NCBI GenBank assembly: GCA_964477275.1
Contig: CAYZDV010000027.1
Location: forward strand, 1 to 19,788
Origin: CAYZDV01 sp964477275
Lineage (GTDB): Bacteria > Acidobacteriota > Aminicenantia > Aminicenantales > Aminicenantaceae
Direction of reading: 5' to 3'
Length of the DNA stretch: 19,788 nucleotides
The translations under genes were made by a program, and so were the position numbers. The notes beneath the pieces were generated by a model that was given only the letters and a program-made list of their open reading frames with translations, did not search any database and was not told where the DNA came from. This document shows positions 7,277-15,541 of the stretch, piece by piece. The stretch's first letter is position 1, and every line of letters starts with the position of its first letter.

Positions 7277-7939
7277 ATGAGGAACTGCAAACTCAAAGAA
7301 AAGATCGATGATTACCTTTTAAACAGGTTATCCGAAGAGGAAAAGGACCGCTTCGAGGAGCATTATTTCAACTGCTCTTCCTGTTTTGAAACGCTGGTGG
7401 AAAGAGACGAGCTCATTTCCGTCATCAAGAGCAGGGGTTCAACGCTCTTCAAGGATGAATACGTGGCCCAATCCGCAAAAGGGGAAACCTGGCTCGAAAA
7501 AGTCTCTTCCTTCCTTACTCCGGGACAATGGGCGACAGTCGGAGTGGCCGCCCTTCTTTTCGTCATCGTCACTTTTGCCATACTCCCTCTGTTCAAGCCT
7601 TCTTCCACTCAATTCTTCATCAATGAAGACAGGGTCAGAGGCGGATCCATCACCCTCATCTCTCCGATCTGGGAGTCAGACACTGTCCCGCCGAAGTTTG
7701 AATGGAAAAAGCTGGGTGAGGATGTGGAGTACAAAATTTACATCTACAACAACGGCGATGTCCTCTGGAAATACAGGACCAAAGAGAACTTTCTCGTCCT
7801 TCCCCAAGAGGTGAAAGCCATGCTCGCCTCAGGCGAAAAATATTCCTGGCAGGTCAAAGGCTTCTCACCGGATGGAAGTCTGATCTCGGTTTCCAGCCGG
7901 GTTCAATTCAAAATTAACTACCCACCCAAAACCAAGTAA
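7277..7939 (+). CDS. Zinc-finger (ZAS-type) membrane anti-sigma factor
   Basis: 220 residues, ATG 7277 with a strong GGAAGGAAGAAGG ribosome site. The N-terminus has C4 and H29-x3-C33-x2-C36, the anti-sigma zinc motif of the zf-HC2/ZAS class, within a helical segment (LKEKIDDYLLNRLSEEEKD). One membrane helix spans about 84-106. The remaining 115 residues would lie outside the membrane and look like a beta-sandwich (alternating hydrophobic strands, PPKFEWKK, YSWQVKGFSPDG). By family logic it holds the ECF sigma at the membrane and releases it on an envelope signal; the extracytoplasmic domain would be the sensor. The partnership is inferred from adjacency and the zinc motif. The 38 bp to the convergent ricT gene contain no obvious terminator. 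Confidence 0.82.
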   Translation: MRNCKLKEKIDDYLLNRLSEEEKDRFEEHYFNCSSCFETLVERDELISVIKSRGSTLFKDEYVAQSAKGETWLEKVSSFLTPGQWATVGVAALLFVIVTFAILPLFKPSSTQFFINEDRVRGGSITLISPIWESDTVPPKFEWKKLGEDVEYKIYIYNNGDVLWKYRTKENFLVLPQEVKAMLASGEKYSWQVKGFSPDGSLISVSSRVQFKINYPPKTK

Positions 7940-7977
7940 GCCCTCCTCTTCCTTCGGTTCCTCGGTCTTCTGAACGC

Positions 7978-8655
7978 TTACTCTTCGACTTTCTCTTCTT
8001 CTGTGTACATCCGTCCGCGGGTCTGGTCCTCAAAGGCAAGGCAACACATCAGGCGGCCGCATAAGCCGGATATCTTTTTCGGGTTGATGACAATCTGCTG
8101 TTTTTTAGCTCTCTGGATGGTCACCGGCTCGAAACTCTTCATGAAGGTAAAACAGCAGAGCGGGCGGCCGCACACTCCCAGCCCTCCGACCATTTTGGCT
8201 TCATCCCGGACTCCGACCTGGCGCATCTCGATCCGCATCTTGAATTCCTTGGCCAAATCTTTCACCAGCTGCCTGAAATCGATGCGGCCGTCGGCGGTGT
8301 AGTAGAATATGCCCTTTTTTTCGTTGAAGAAGTAGCGCACCATGACCAGCTTCATGGGCAGGCTCCGGGCCTTGATCCTCTCCAGGCAAAAATCAAAGGC
8401 CTTCTTTTCCTTTCTCTTCAGCCATTTGAATTTATCGATATCCTCTTCGGTAGCTTTGCGAATGACATTGACCGCCTCTTTGCCCGCTTTGGGATGAACA
8501 CAAATCTTGCTCGAGTCATCGACGACGACCGCCAGATCCCCGCCCAGCTCTGACTCGATGATGCAGTAGTCCCCTTTTTTCAGCTCCTCATTTCCCTTCC
8601 GGGCTTTAAAAGTTTTTCCCGAAGACTCGGAAAGCACGCAGACGATTTCAGACAT
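7978..8655 (-). CDS. ricT: RicT/YaaT-like PSP1-domain protein
   Basis: 225 residues from ATG 8655. A further in-frame TTG at 8679 overlaps holB and is less likely, since AAGGA sits 8 nt before the ATG. The C-terminal half is a PSP1 domain with VRYFFNEKKGIFYYTADGRIDFRQLVKDLA and the cysteine pattern C162GRPLCC168 and C199GRLMCC205. These match the conserved cysteines that bind 4Fe-4S clusters in the B. subtilis RicT-RicA-RicF complex, which promotes RNase Y-dependent mRNA maturation. The last 15 residues are acidic. The gene begins 4 nt after the holB stop. The holB-yaaT order is also found in B. subtilis. No ricA or ricF is visible, so the partner set may differ. Confidence 0.88.
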   Translation of the reverse strand: MSEIVCVLSESSGKTFKARKGNEELKKGDYCIIESELGGDLAVVVDDSSKICVHPKAGKEAVNVIRKATEEDIDKFKWLKRKEKKAFDFCLERIKARSLPMKLVMVRYFFNEKKGIFYYTADGRIDFRQLVKDLAKEFKMRIEMRQVGVRDEAKMVGGLGVCGRPLCCFTFMKSFEPVTIQRAKKQQIVINPKKISGLCGRLMCCLAFEDQTRGRMYTEEEKVEE

Positions 8656-8659
8656 GTTC

Positions 8660-9640
8660 TCATTCCTTGAAACTGGCAAAAAATGAACTCATCAGGAGGT
8701 TAACGTTCAAATTCTTCTCAAAACCATAGATCGCATAATCTATCCTGTTCAAGCAATCCATCAGCCATTCTCTGCTGACAAGGCGCCCGGCGGCCCGGAT
8801 ATCTTCTTCGCAGTCAGGGTTCATCAGCCAGCAGACGTCTCCCTTTTCCTTAAGCAGAAGCGCATCGCGGCAAAAAGATGAGAGGATTTCCAGAATCTGC
8901 TTCCTTTCCTCCCTCACAGCCTCCCGGTAAGAGAAAGCGGTATTCCGGAGAAAATGAGAAAAATTCTCTTTCCTGAGAAGGGAGGAAAACAGCTCCCGGC
9001 CCTGCTTTCTCAGGGCCTGAACCTCTTCCCATTCCAGACTGAGAGCCAGGCGGACGTTGCCGCGAACAAAGAGAGAGATGATCCTGGTTTTTTCCGGCTC
9101 ATATCCTTTCTCCACAAGAAGGCGTTCGATCTCTTGGCTGGAGACAGGGGCAAAATTCACGACCTGACAGCGTGATTTAATGGTGGGCATGATCAGGAAA
9201 GGGTTAGCGGTGACGAGAACAATATAGGTGAAAAGGGGCGGTTCTTCCAGGATTTTGAGCAGGGAATTCGCCGCTTCCTCGGTCATCTTCTCCGCTTCAT
9301 CGACGATGAAAACCTTTTTTCTTCCTGACATCGGCCTCAGATAGGCAATCCACCTCAGCTCCCGCATCTGCTCGATCTTAATCGCATTTCCCTCGGGCTG
9401 GATCTCCATCACGTCAGGATAGTTCCCGGCTTCGATGGCTCTGCAGGCCAGGCAGGACTCGCAGGCGTCATCTCTCTCTCGTTCGCAATTCAAGGCTTTG
9501 GCCAGCACCATGGCCATCCTTTTCTTTCCCACCCCTTCAGGCCCACAAAAAAGATAAGAGTTGGGCACCTTGCTCTTCTGCAGGGCTTTGCCCAGGGTCT
9601 TCTTGACGCCGTCATTGCCGAGGATATCCTGAAAAGCCAT
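8660..9640 (-). CDS. holB: DNA polymerase III delta-prime subunit
   Basis: 326 residues of an AAA+ clamp-loader subunit. Walker A reads GPEGVGKK at 33-40. A zinc module has C52, C60, C63 and C66 (ACESCLAC). Walker B is VFIVDEAEKM (110-119), and the arginine-finger sensor SRC is at 156-158 after TIK. The helical C-terminal collar domain is divergent, as usual for delta-prime. The intact Walker A with an extra lysine resembles proteins annotated delta-prime in non-proteobacterial genomes. In the loader complex it helps open the beta ring and place it on primed DNA. It starts 18 nt after the uvrA stop and ends 4 nt before ricT, so the three genes are probably one transcript. Confidence 0.92.
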   Translation of the reverse strand: MAFQDILGNDGVKKTLGKALQKSKVPNSYLFCGPEGVGKKRMAMVLAKALNCERERDDACESCLACRAIEAGNYPDVMEIQPEGNAIKIEQMRELRWIAYLRPMSGRKKVFIVDEAEKMTEEAANSLLKILEEPPLFTYIVLVTANPFLIMPTIKSRCQVVNFAPVSSQEIERLLVEKGYEPEKTRIISLFVRGNVRLALSLEWEEVQALRKQGRELFSSLLRKENFSHFLRNTAFSYREAVREERKQILEILSSFCRDALLLKEKGDVCWLMNPDCEEDIRAAGRLVSREWLMDCLNRIDYAIYGFEKNLNVNLLMSSFFASFKE

Positions 9641-9658
9641 CTCTTTTCCATGTCCTTT

Positions 9659-12196
9659 CTAAAGATCAGCACAGCCTTTCTCAAAAAAGGCCTTGCCTTC
9701 CTCAAAGACTTTTTTAAGGAATTTTCCAGTATAGGAACGTTCAACCTCCGCCACTTTCTCGGGAACGCCCTGAGCCACGATCCAGCCTCCTTCCTCCCCT
9801 CCTTCAGGCCCTAAATCTATAATATAGTCGCAATACTTCACAACATCAAGGTTGTGCTCGATGATCACCACTGTATTTCCGAGCCGGACAAGCTCGGAAA
9901 GCACCTCGAGGAGCTTGCGGACATCATCGAAATGAAGGCCGGTGGTGGGTTCATCCAGAAGGTAGAGCGTCTGACCGGTGTTCTTCCGACTGAGCTCTTT
10001 GGTCAGCTTGATGCGCTGCGCTTCCCCTCCGGAAAGCATCGGGGCCGGCTGGCCCAGGCGGATGTATCCAAGACCGACTTTCTTCAGGATGCCCAGCTTC
10101 CTCTTCAGAATCGGATGCGCCTTCAGATATTCATGAGCCTCATCCACGGTCATGTCCAGATAATCGGCAATCGTCTTGCCCTTGTAGTGGACGGCCAATG
10201 TCTCGGTGTTATAGCGCCTGCCGCCGCAGCGGTCGCAGGTGACGAAGACATCGGGAAGGAAATGCATCTCGATCTTTCTCACACCTGCTCCCTGACATTC
10301 CTCGCAACGTCCGCCCGGAAGATTAAAGCTGAAGCGGCCGGGCCTGTAGCCCCTCATCCGGGCATCCTGGGTCCGGGAGAACAGCTGCCTGAGCGGTGTA
10401 AACAGCCCGGTGTAGGTGGCTGGGTTTGAGCGGGGAGTGCGGCCGATGGGCTTCTGATCCACGGAAACGACCTTGTTGATCTGTTCGGTACCCAGGATGG
10501 CTTCGTGTTTTCCCGGCCTTTGTCTGGATTTGTAAAGAGTGTTCATCAGGCTCCTGTAGAGGATATCGTAGACAAGAGTGCTCTTTCCCGAGCCCGAGAC
10601 GCCGGTCACAGCGGTCATCACTGATAGAGGAAGGCGGACGTCAATGTGCTTCAGATTGTGCTCCGCGGCCTTCTTGATCGTCAGCCATCCCTCCGGCTTT
10701 CGCCGCCGGGAAGGAACGGGGATGCGTTTCTCTTCCCGGAGATACTGGGCAGTCAGGGAATCCGGAGAGGAGAGGATTTCTTTCAGGCTGCCCTCGGCAA
10801 CCTTGAACCCGCCTCCCTCGCCGGCACCGGGCCCCAGGTCCAGAAGAAAATCTGCGGAGCGGATGGTCTGCTCATCGTGCTCGACAACGATCACCGAATT
10901 CCCCAGGTTCCGGATGTCCTTCAGCAGAGAAATCAGGCGGCTGTTATCTCTCTGATGGAGGCCGATGGTCGGCTCATCCAGGACATAAAGGATTCCCCTC
11001 AGGCGTGCACTTACCTGGGCGGCCAGACGCAGGCGACGCGCCTCCCCTCCGGAGAGAGAGGCGGTTGTCCTCGAGAGCTGGATGTAGGGCATCCCCAGCT
11101 CGACCATGACCCTGAGCCTGGATAGAATCTCCTTCAGGATTCTGGAAGCGATGAGCTCTTCCGACGGGGTGAACGACAGCGAGGTCAGCTCATCGACCAG
11201 ACGGCCGACCGGAAGCGAGCTCATCTCGTGGATATTCTTAGCTCCGACCCTGACAGCCAGGCTTTCTTTTCTCAAGCGGCTTCCCTCGCAGAGAGGGCAG
11301 AATTCATCGGTCAGCTCGACTTCGCCCCATTCATCCACAACGGTCTTGAAGCCCAGCCCATGGCAGCGGGGGCATGCTCCGTAAGGGGAGTTGAAGGAGA
11401 AATTGCGGGGCTCGAGCTCGGAAATACTGATCTCGCAGAGCGGGCAGAGGAGACTCAGGGAATAATAGACTTCTTTTCCCTCCTTCCCCAGCACCAGGAG
11501 GTCGCCATCGGCCATCTCCAGGGCTTTGTCCACAGCTTCCTTCAGCCTCTTCTCAGAAGCGGCGGAGACAGAGATTTCATCGACCAGAAGCTCAACGGTG
11601 TGTTTCTTGGTTTTCTCGAGGAGAATCTCATCCTCCAGCTCCCTGAACCGTCCGTCCACGCGCACTCTGAGAAAGCCTTTCTTTTGCAGCCGTTCAAAGA
11701 GCCTCTGGTATTCCCCCTTGCGGCCTTTGACCAGCGGAGAGAGGACATTGACTTTTTCCCCCGAAAATGAGCCGAGAATTCTCTCCAGTATCTGCTCGGG
11801 GGTCTGGGAGCTGACCCGTCGGCCGCAGCGGGGACAGTGGGGAATACCCACGCGTGCAAAAAGAAGTCTCATGAAATCGTAGACTTCGGTCACGGTTCCC
11901 ACCGTTGACCGCGGGTGGGAAGAAATCGTCCTCTGGTCGATGGAAATGGAGGGTGAAACGCCCTCGAGCGACTCCATCTCCGGCTTTTCCATCAGCTTAA
12001 TGTACTGGCGGGCATAGGCAGAGAGGCATTCAATGTACCGTCTTTGCCCTTCGGCGTAGAGGGTGTCGAAGGCCAGGGACGATTTGCCTGAACCGCTGGG
12101 ACCGGTGATGACGATCAGCTTGTTGCGGGGCAGGTTGACATCGATCCGCTTGAGATTGTGCTGGGCAGCTTTCCGGACTCTGATCGCATGGAGCAT
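9659..12196 (-). CDS. uvrA: Excinuclease ABC subunit A, compact form
   Basis: 845 residues from ATG 12196 (MLHAIRVRKAAQHNLKRIDV), which aligns with the usual UvrA N-terminus. Walker A GPSGSGKS is at 32-39 and the second, GVSGSGKST, near 530. ABC signatures LSGGEARRL and LSGGEAQRI are near 365 and 720. The UvrB-binding insertion is present (about 120-245). Zinc modules CPLC/CPRC (about 250-275) and CEEC/CDRC (about 630-655) are present. Family role: ATP-dependent damage recognition that loads UvrB. Most UvrA proteins are about 920-960 residues. Here the stretch between CPRCHGLGF and CPLCEGSRLR is only some 20 residues where about 110 are normal. ATG 12214, with GGAG 8 nt upstream, is an alternative start adding six residues. 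Upstream readings to 12295 lack family similarity. Confidence 0.93.
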   Translation of the reverse strand: MLHAIRVRKAAQHNLKRIDVNLPRNKLIVITGPSGSGKSSLAFDTLYAEGQRRYIECLSAYARQYIKLMEKPEMESLEGVSPSISIDQRTISSHPRSTVGTVTEVYDFMRLLFARVGIPHCPRCGRRVSSQTPEQILERILGSFSGEKVNVLSPLVKGRKGEYQRLFERLQKKGFLRVRVDGRFRELEDEILLEKTKKHTVELLVDEISVSAASEKRLKEAVDKALEMADGDLLVLGKEGKEVYYSLSLLCPLCEISISELEPRNFSFNSPYGACPRCHGLGFKTVVDEWGEVELTDEFCPLCEGSRLRKESLAVRVGAKNIHEMSSLPVGRLVDELTSLSFTPSEELIASRILKEILSRLRVMVELGMPYIQLSRTTASLSGGEARRLRLAAQVSARLRGILYVLDEPTIGLHQRDNSRLISLLKDIRNLGNSVIVVEHDEQTIRSADFLLDLGPGAGEGGGFKVAEGSLKEILSSPDSLTAQYLREEKRIPVPSRRRKPEGWLTIKKAAEHNLKHIDVRLPLSVMTAVTGVSGSGKSTLVYDILYRSLMNTLYKSRQRPGKHEAILGTEQINKVVSVDQKPIGRTPRSNPATYTGLFTPLRQLFSRTQDARMRGYRPGRFSFNLPGGRCEECQGAGVRKIEMHFLPDVFVTCDRCGGRRYNTETLAVHYKGKTIADYLDMTVDEAHEYLKAHPILKRKLGILKKVGLGYIRLGQPAPMLSGGEAQRIKLTKELSRKNTGQTLYLLDEPTTGLHFDDVRKLLEVLSELVRLGNTVVIIEHNLDVVKYCDYIIDLGPEGGEEGGWIVAQGVPEKVAEVERSYTGKFLKKVFEEGKAFFEKGCADL

Positions 12197-12204
12197 GACG
12201 GAAT

Positions 12205-12232
12205 ATTTTACCATACTCCGGACTCCGGACAA
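12205..12232 (-). promoter_or_regulatory. Candidate uvrA promoter
   Basis: On the minus strand, TTGTCC (12232-12227), a 16-nt spacer and TAAAAT (12210-12205) preceded by TGG resemble a sigma-70 extended -10 promoter. The -10 ends 8 nt before ATG 12196, so the transcript would have almost no leader. If translation instead starts at ATG 12214, this hexamer lies inside the gene and the promoter is elsewhere. Confidence 0.45.
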
Positions 12233-12240
12233 TAAGGAAA

Positions 12241-12278
12241 TAACGCCACTGGGAACAATTCTCAAAAACAGGGCGTTA
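12241..12278. repeat. 7-bp inverted repeat in the uvrA / helicase divergent gap
   Basis: TAACGCC (12241-12247) and GGCGTTA (12272-12278) are exact reverse complements separated by 24 bp, lying between the two divergent promoters. It could be a split operator, but 7 bp may arise by chance. Confidence 0.25.
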
Positions 12279-12294
12279 CAGGAAACGAATCTCA

Positions 12295-12324
12295 TTGACC
12301 GTCTTGCGTTGATGATAATAAGAT
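12295..12324 (+). promoter_or_regulatory. Candidate promoter of the MrfA-like helicase
   Basis: TTGACC (12295-12300), an 18-nt spacer and TAAGAT (12319-12324). The -35 is 5/6 and the -10 4/6 to consensus. Initiation would fall at about 12331, leaving a leader of about 20 nt that contains AAGGAAGAG before ATG 12351. Confidence 0.4.
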
Positions 12325-12350
12325 AGAGTTATGAAGGAAGAGAACGAGCC

Positions 12351-14693
12351 ATGAATAGAGAGAACAGCCTCATCAGGTCCCTCGAGATTCTGAAAGAAAT
12401 CGGGGTCAAGCATGACTCCATCAAGGCCATCAACCACATCCCGGCCCAGGAGGGCGCATACCGGGAGTATCCGGCAGAGGTCCATCCGGCCCTCGCCGAA
12501 GCCCTCAGGACGATGGGATTCTCGAAGCTTTACTCCCACCAGCACCGCTCATGGGAGCTTCTCCAGGAAGGCAAAAATATCGTTGTCGTCACTCCCACAG
12601 CGTCAGGAAAGACGCTCTGCTACAATCTTCCCGTGCTGGATGCCATGCTGAAAAACCCTTCAACCCGGGCCATCTATCTCTTCCCGACCAAAGCTCTCTC
12701 CCAGGACCAGATGGCAGAGCTGGATGAGACAATCAAGCGCCTTCCGGGGGAAATCCGGATCTTCACCTATGACGGCGACACCCCCCAGGACGCAAGAAAA
12801 GCCATCCGGGCCCGCGGGCAGATCATCCTCACCAACCCAGACATGCTCCACACCGGCATCCTCCCCCACCACACCAAATGGATCAAGCTGTTCGAAAACC
12901 TCAAATACATCGTCATCGACGAACTCCACAACTACCGGGGCATCTTCGGCAGCCATCTGGCCAATGTCCTGCGGAGGCTGAAGAGAATCACCCACTTCTA
13001 CGGTTCCCGGCCGCAGTTCATCCTTTCCACCGCGACGATCGCCAACCCCCAGGAGACGGCCGAAAAAATGACCGAGGAGAGTGTTTCCCTGGTGGACAAC
13101 AACGGCGCTCCCCGCGGAGAAAAATATTTCATCTTCTACAATCCTCCGGTGGTCAACTCATATCTCGGCATCCGGCGCTCCTACATCAACGAATCGCGGC
13201 GGGTCGCTTCCATCTTCCTTCAGAACAGCCTCCAGACCATCGTCTTTGCCCAGAGCCGCTTGATGACGGAAGTCCTGGTGACCTACCTGAAAGAAGATAT
13301 CGAAAAAACAATCAAGGACCAGGGGCAAATCCGGGGTTACAGAGGTGGCTACCTCCCTCTGAAGAGAAGGGAGATCGAGAAGAACCTGAGAGAGGGAAAG
13401 ATCAGGGGCGTGGTTTCAACCAATGCCCTGGAGCTGGGAATCGACATCGGGAGCCTGGACGTGGCCGTCCTCGCCGGCTATCCCGGCACCATCTCCAGCA
13501 CCTGGCAGAGAGCCGGACGGGCCGGACGCAAGGTGGGCCGATCGGCAGTGGTGCTCGTCGCCTCCAGCTCTCCGCTCGACCAGTTCATCATCAACCATCC
13601 CGACTACTTTTTCTCCAACCCCCCGGAGAAAGCCCTGATCAATCCTGACAATCTTTCCATCCTGGTCAGCCATGTCGAGTGCGCCGCCTTCGAGCTTCCT
13701 TTCAGCGACGGCGATTTGTTCGGCCGGGTCAAAATCGACGACATCCTCCGCTTCCTCGAAGAGGAAAAACTCGTCCATCATTCCAGGGACAAATGGTTCT
13801 GGACCTCAGATGCCTATCCGGCCGACGGGGTCAGCCTGAGAAGCATCAGTTCCGACAACTTCGTGGTCGTGGATACCACGGAAAAAGTCAGGGCCATCGC
13901 CGAGGTCGATTTCTCCTCAGCCCTGACCACCCTCCATCCCAAGGCCATCTACATGTGCGAGGGGGAGCAATATTTTGTGGAAAAGCTGGATTACAGCCAG
14001 AGAAAGGCCTATGTCCGGAAAACCGACGTCGATTATTTCACCGACGCCATAGACTACACCAAGATCAAAATCCTCGATGTTTTCGACAGAAAGAGCCTGG
14101 AGAGATGTTCCATCTCCCATGGCGAGGTGCACGTGGCCACCCAGGTGGTGGGCTTCAAAAAGATCAAGTTCCACACCTCGGAAAACGTCGGCTCCGGGGA
14201 CCTGAGCCTTCCCCAGAACGAAATGCACACCACTGCCTACTGGCTGACCATTCCTGCCGAATTCTTCGAGGCCATGCCCTTTTCCTCTGAAGAAAAGGTC
14301 AACGGCCTCTTCGGCCTGGCCTACCTCCTCCACCATGTCTCCCCGCTTTTCATGATGTGCGACCTCCATGACGTGGGCGTCTCCATCGGCGACAACACCA
14401 CAGGAAAGTCTGTGCCGCCCCGCAACATGCCTCTCAAAATTTCAGAGGAGGAATACTCCGTGTTTTCCGATATGGCCTTCGAGCCCAACATCTTCATCTA
14501 TGACAACTATCCTGGTGGTATCGGGCTGAGCCCTTCGCTCTTCGACCTGGAAAAGGAGCTTCTCGAGCAGTGCCGAAAGACGATTTCGGCGTGTCCATGC
14601 CAGGAGGGATGCCCTTCCTGCGTCGGCCCCGCCAAGGAGAGCGGGAAGCAGGCCAAGCAGGTGGCCCTGGAAATACTGAGAAAATTGACCTGA
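12351..14693 (+). CDS. MrfA/YprA (Hrq1-like) DEAD/H helicase with C-terminal DUF1998-type region
   Basis: 780 residues of a superfamily 2 helicase. The Q-like motif is GFSKLYSHQ, followed by motif I TPTASGKT (81-88), motif II DELH (190-193) in VIDELHNYRG, motif III LSTATIANP (about 224-232) and motif VI QRAGRAGR (about 385-392). VVSTNALELGIDIGSLDVAV is typical of the MrfA/Hrq1 group. The C-terminal region ends in a cysteine cluster (C741, C748, C750, C754, C757; CPCQEGCPSC) as in MrfA and DUF1998 proteins. In B. subtilis, MrfA with the exonuclease MrfB repairs mitomycin C adducts independently of UvrABC. No mrfB is in this window. The gene is divergent from uvrA, placing two repair genes back to back. 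The ATG is preceded by AAGGAAGAG about 10 nt upstream. Substrate specificity is inferred from family only. Confidence 0.9.
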   Translation: MNRENSLIRSLEILKEIGVKHDSIKAINHIPAQEGAYREYPAEVHPALAEALRTMGFSKLYSHQHRSWELLQEGKNIVVVTPTASGKTLCYNLPVLDAMLKNPSTRAIYLFPTKALSQDQMAELDETIKRLPGEIRIFTYDGDTPQDARKAIRARGQIILTNPDMLHTGILPHHTKWIKLFENLKYIVIDELHNYRGIFGSHLANVLRRLKRITHFYGSRPQFILSTATIANPQETAEKMTEESVSLVDNNGAPRGEKYFIFYNPPVVNSYLGIRRSYINESRRVASIFLQNSLQTIVFAQSRLMTEVLVTYLKEDIEKTIKDQGQIRGYRGGYLPLKRREIEKNLREGKIRGVVSTNALELGIDIGSLDVAVLAGYPGTISSTWQRAGRAGRKVGRSAVVLVASSSPLDQFIINHPDYFFSNPPEKALINPDNLSILVSHVECAAFELPFSDGDLFGRVKIDDILRFLEEEKLVHHSRDKWFWTSDAYPADGVSLRSISSDNFVVVDTTEKVRAIAEVDFSSALTTLHPKAIYMCEGEQYFVEKLDYSQRKAYVRKTDVDYFTDAIDYTKIKILDVFDRKSLERCSISHGEVHVATQVVGFKKIKFHTSENVGSGDLSLPQNEMHTTAYWLTIPAEFFEAMPFSSEEKVNGLFGLAYLLHHVSPLFMMCDLHDVGVSIGDNTTGKSVPPRNMPLKISEEEYSVFSDMAFEPNIFIYDNYPGGIGLSPSLFDLEKELLEQCRKTISACPCQEGCPSCVGPAKESGKQAKQVALEILRKLT

Positions 14694-14868
14694 AAAACTG
14701 ATGAATCAGTGAAAATCAGTCAGCAATCCAGCACGATAAACTTCAGAATATCCGGTCAAATTCCTGCTCTCACCTGATTTCAGGCTTGTTTCCGAAACGC
14801 GAAAATCTGGCCTGCTTAATGCATGTCCTGAGGGATAACAGAGAGAGGCGAATGGGAAATCTTTGAAC

Positions 14869-15519
14869 TTAAATGGAGTTTATTTTTCCCAGAGCTTTTT
14901 CCTCACCGATGATGATCAGGATGTCGCTGTCTTTGATGACAAATTCGGCGTGGGGAGCGAAAGTCGTTTTCCCCGGGATCAGCTCCTTGACCGCGATTAC
15001 CTGAACTCCATATTTGTTTCTCAAGTCGAGCTCTTTTAAAGACTTCCCGATGAATTTTTCAGGAGGAGCGATCTCCTGAACGCTGAACCCGGAGACAAGA
15101 GGGAGGTACTCAAGCACGTTGGGACAGCTGAGCTTGAGTGCTGTCCGGACGGCCATGTCTTTCTCGGGATAGATGACTTCTGTGGCGCCGACCGCCTCCA
15201 GGATTTTGGCATGGTCTTCGGTTAAGGCCTTGGCCAGTATCCGTCTCGCGCCCAGCTCGTGAAGATGGAGGACGGTGAGGATGGAAGCTTCCATCTCCGG
15301 CCCCAGGCTGACGATGACCACATCCATATCGTTGATCCCCACGGCCTGGAGGTTTTCCTTGTCTCTCGCATCCATGTTCACCGCCTTCGAGACGAAGGTC
15401 TTGAACTCCTCTATTTTCTCCTTATCGTCATCCACAGCCAGCACCTCGTTTCCCTTTTCATAGAGAGTCTTGGCCATGTTCGAGCCGAAGCTGCCCAGTC
15501 CGATGACCGCAAATTTCAT
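14869..15519 (-). CDS. ktrA: KtrA/TrkA-type RCK regulatory subunit of a K+ transporter
   Basis: 216 residues, ATG 15519 with AAAGGAG 8 nt upstream. The N-terminal RCK_N Rossmann domain starts MKFAVIGLGSFGSNMAKTL (the GxGxxG nucleotide loop) with the acidic strand end VLAVDDD at about 28-34. VVIVSLG and ARRILAKALTEDH follow. The C-terminal RCK_C domain starts around 135 (FSVQEIAPPEKFIGKSLKELDL). The length fits single-module KtrA rather than the double-module TrkA of E. coli. Octameric KtrA rings bind ATP/ADP (and c-di-AMP at the RCK_C domain in Firmicutes) and gate the KtrB channel from the cytoplasm. It follows ktrB by 22 bp on the same strand. The 175 bp between it and the convergent helicase gene show only weak hairpins and no clear terminator. 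Confidence 0.92.
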   Translation of the reverse strand: MKFAVIGLGSFGSNMAKTLYEKGNEVLAVDDDKEKIEEFKTFVSKAVNMDARDKENLQAVGINDMDVVIVSLGPEMEASILTVLHLHELGARRILAKALTEDHAKILEAVGATEVIYPEKDMAVRTALKLSCPNVLEYLPLVSGFSVQEIAPPEKFIGKSLKELDLRNKYGVQVIAVKELIPGKTTFAPHAEFVIKDSDILIIIGEEKALGKINSI

Positions 15520-15541
15520 ATCTCAAACTCCTTTCTTGATT

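Noticed and set aside
12250..12264. LexA-like GAAC sequence in the uvrA/helicase gap
   Set aside because: GAAC is present but the mirrored GTTC at the right spacing is not.
12309..12324. Fur-box-like GATGATAATAAGATAG before the helicase
   Set aside because: It lacks the inverted half-site and overlaps the candidate -10; A/T-rich coincidence is more likely.
14697..14710. Hairpin ACTGAT/ATCAGT just after the helicase stop
   Set aside because: The stem leaves a two-base loop and no U-tract follows, so it is not convincing as a terminator.
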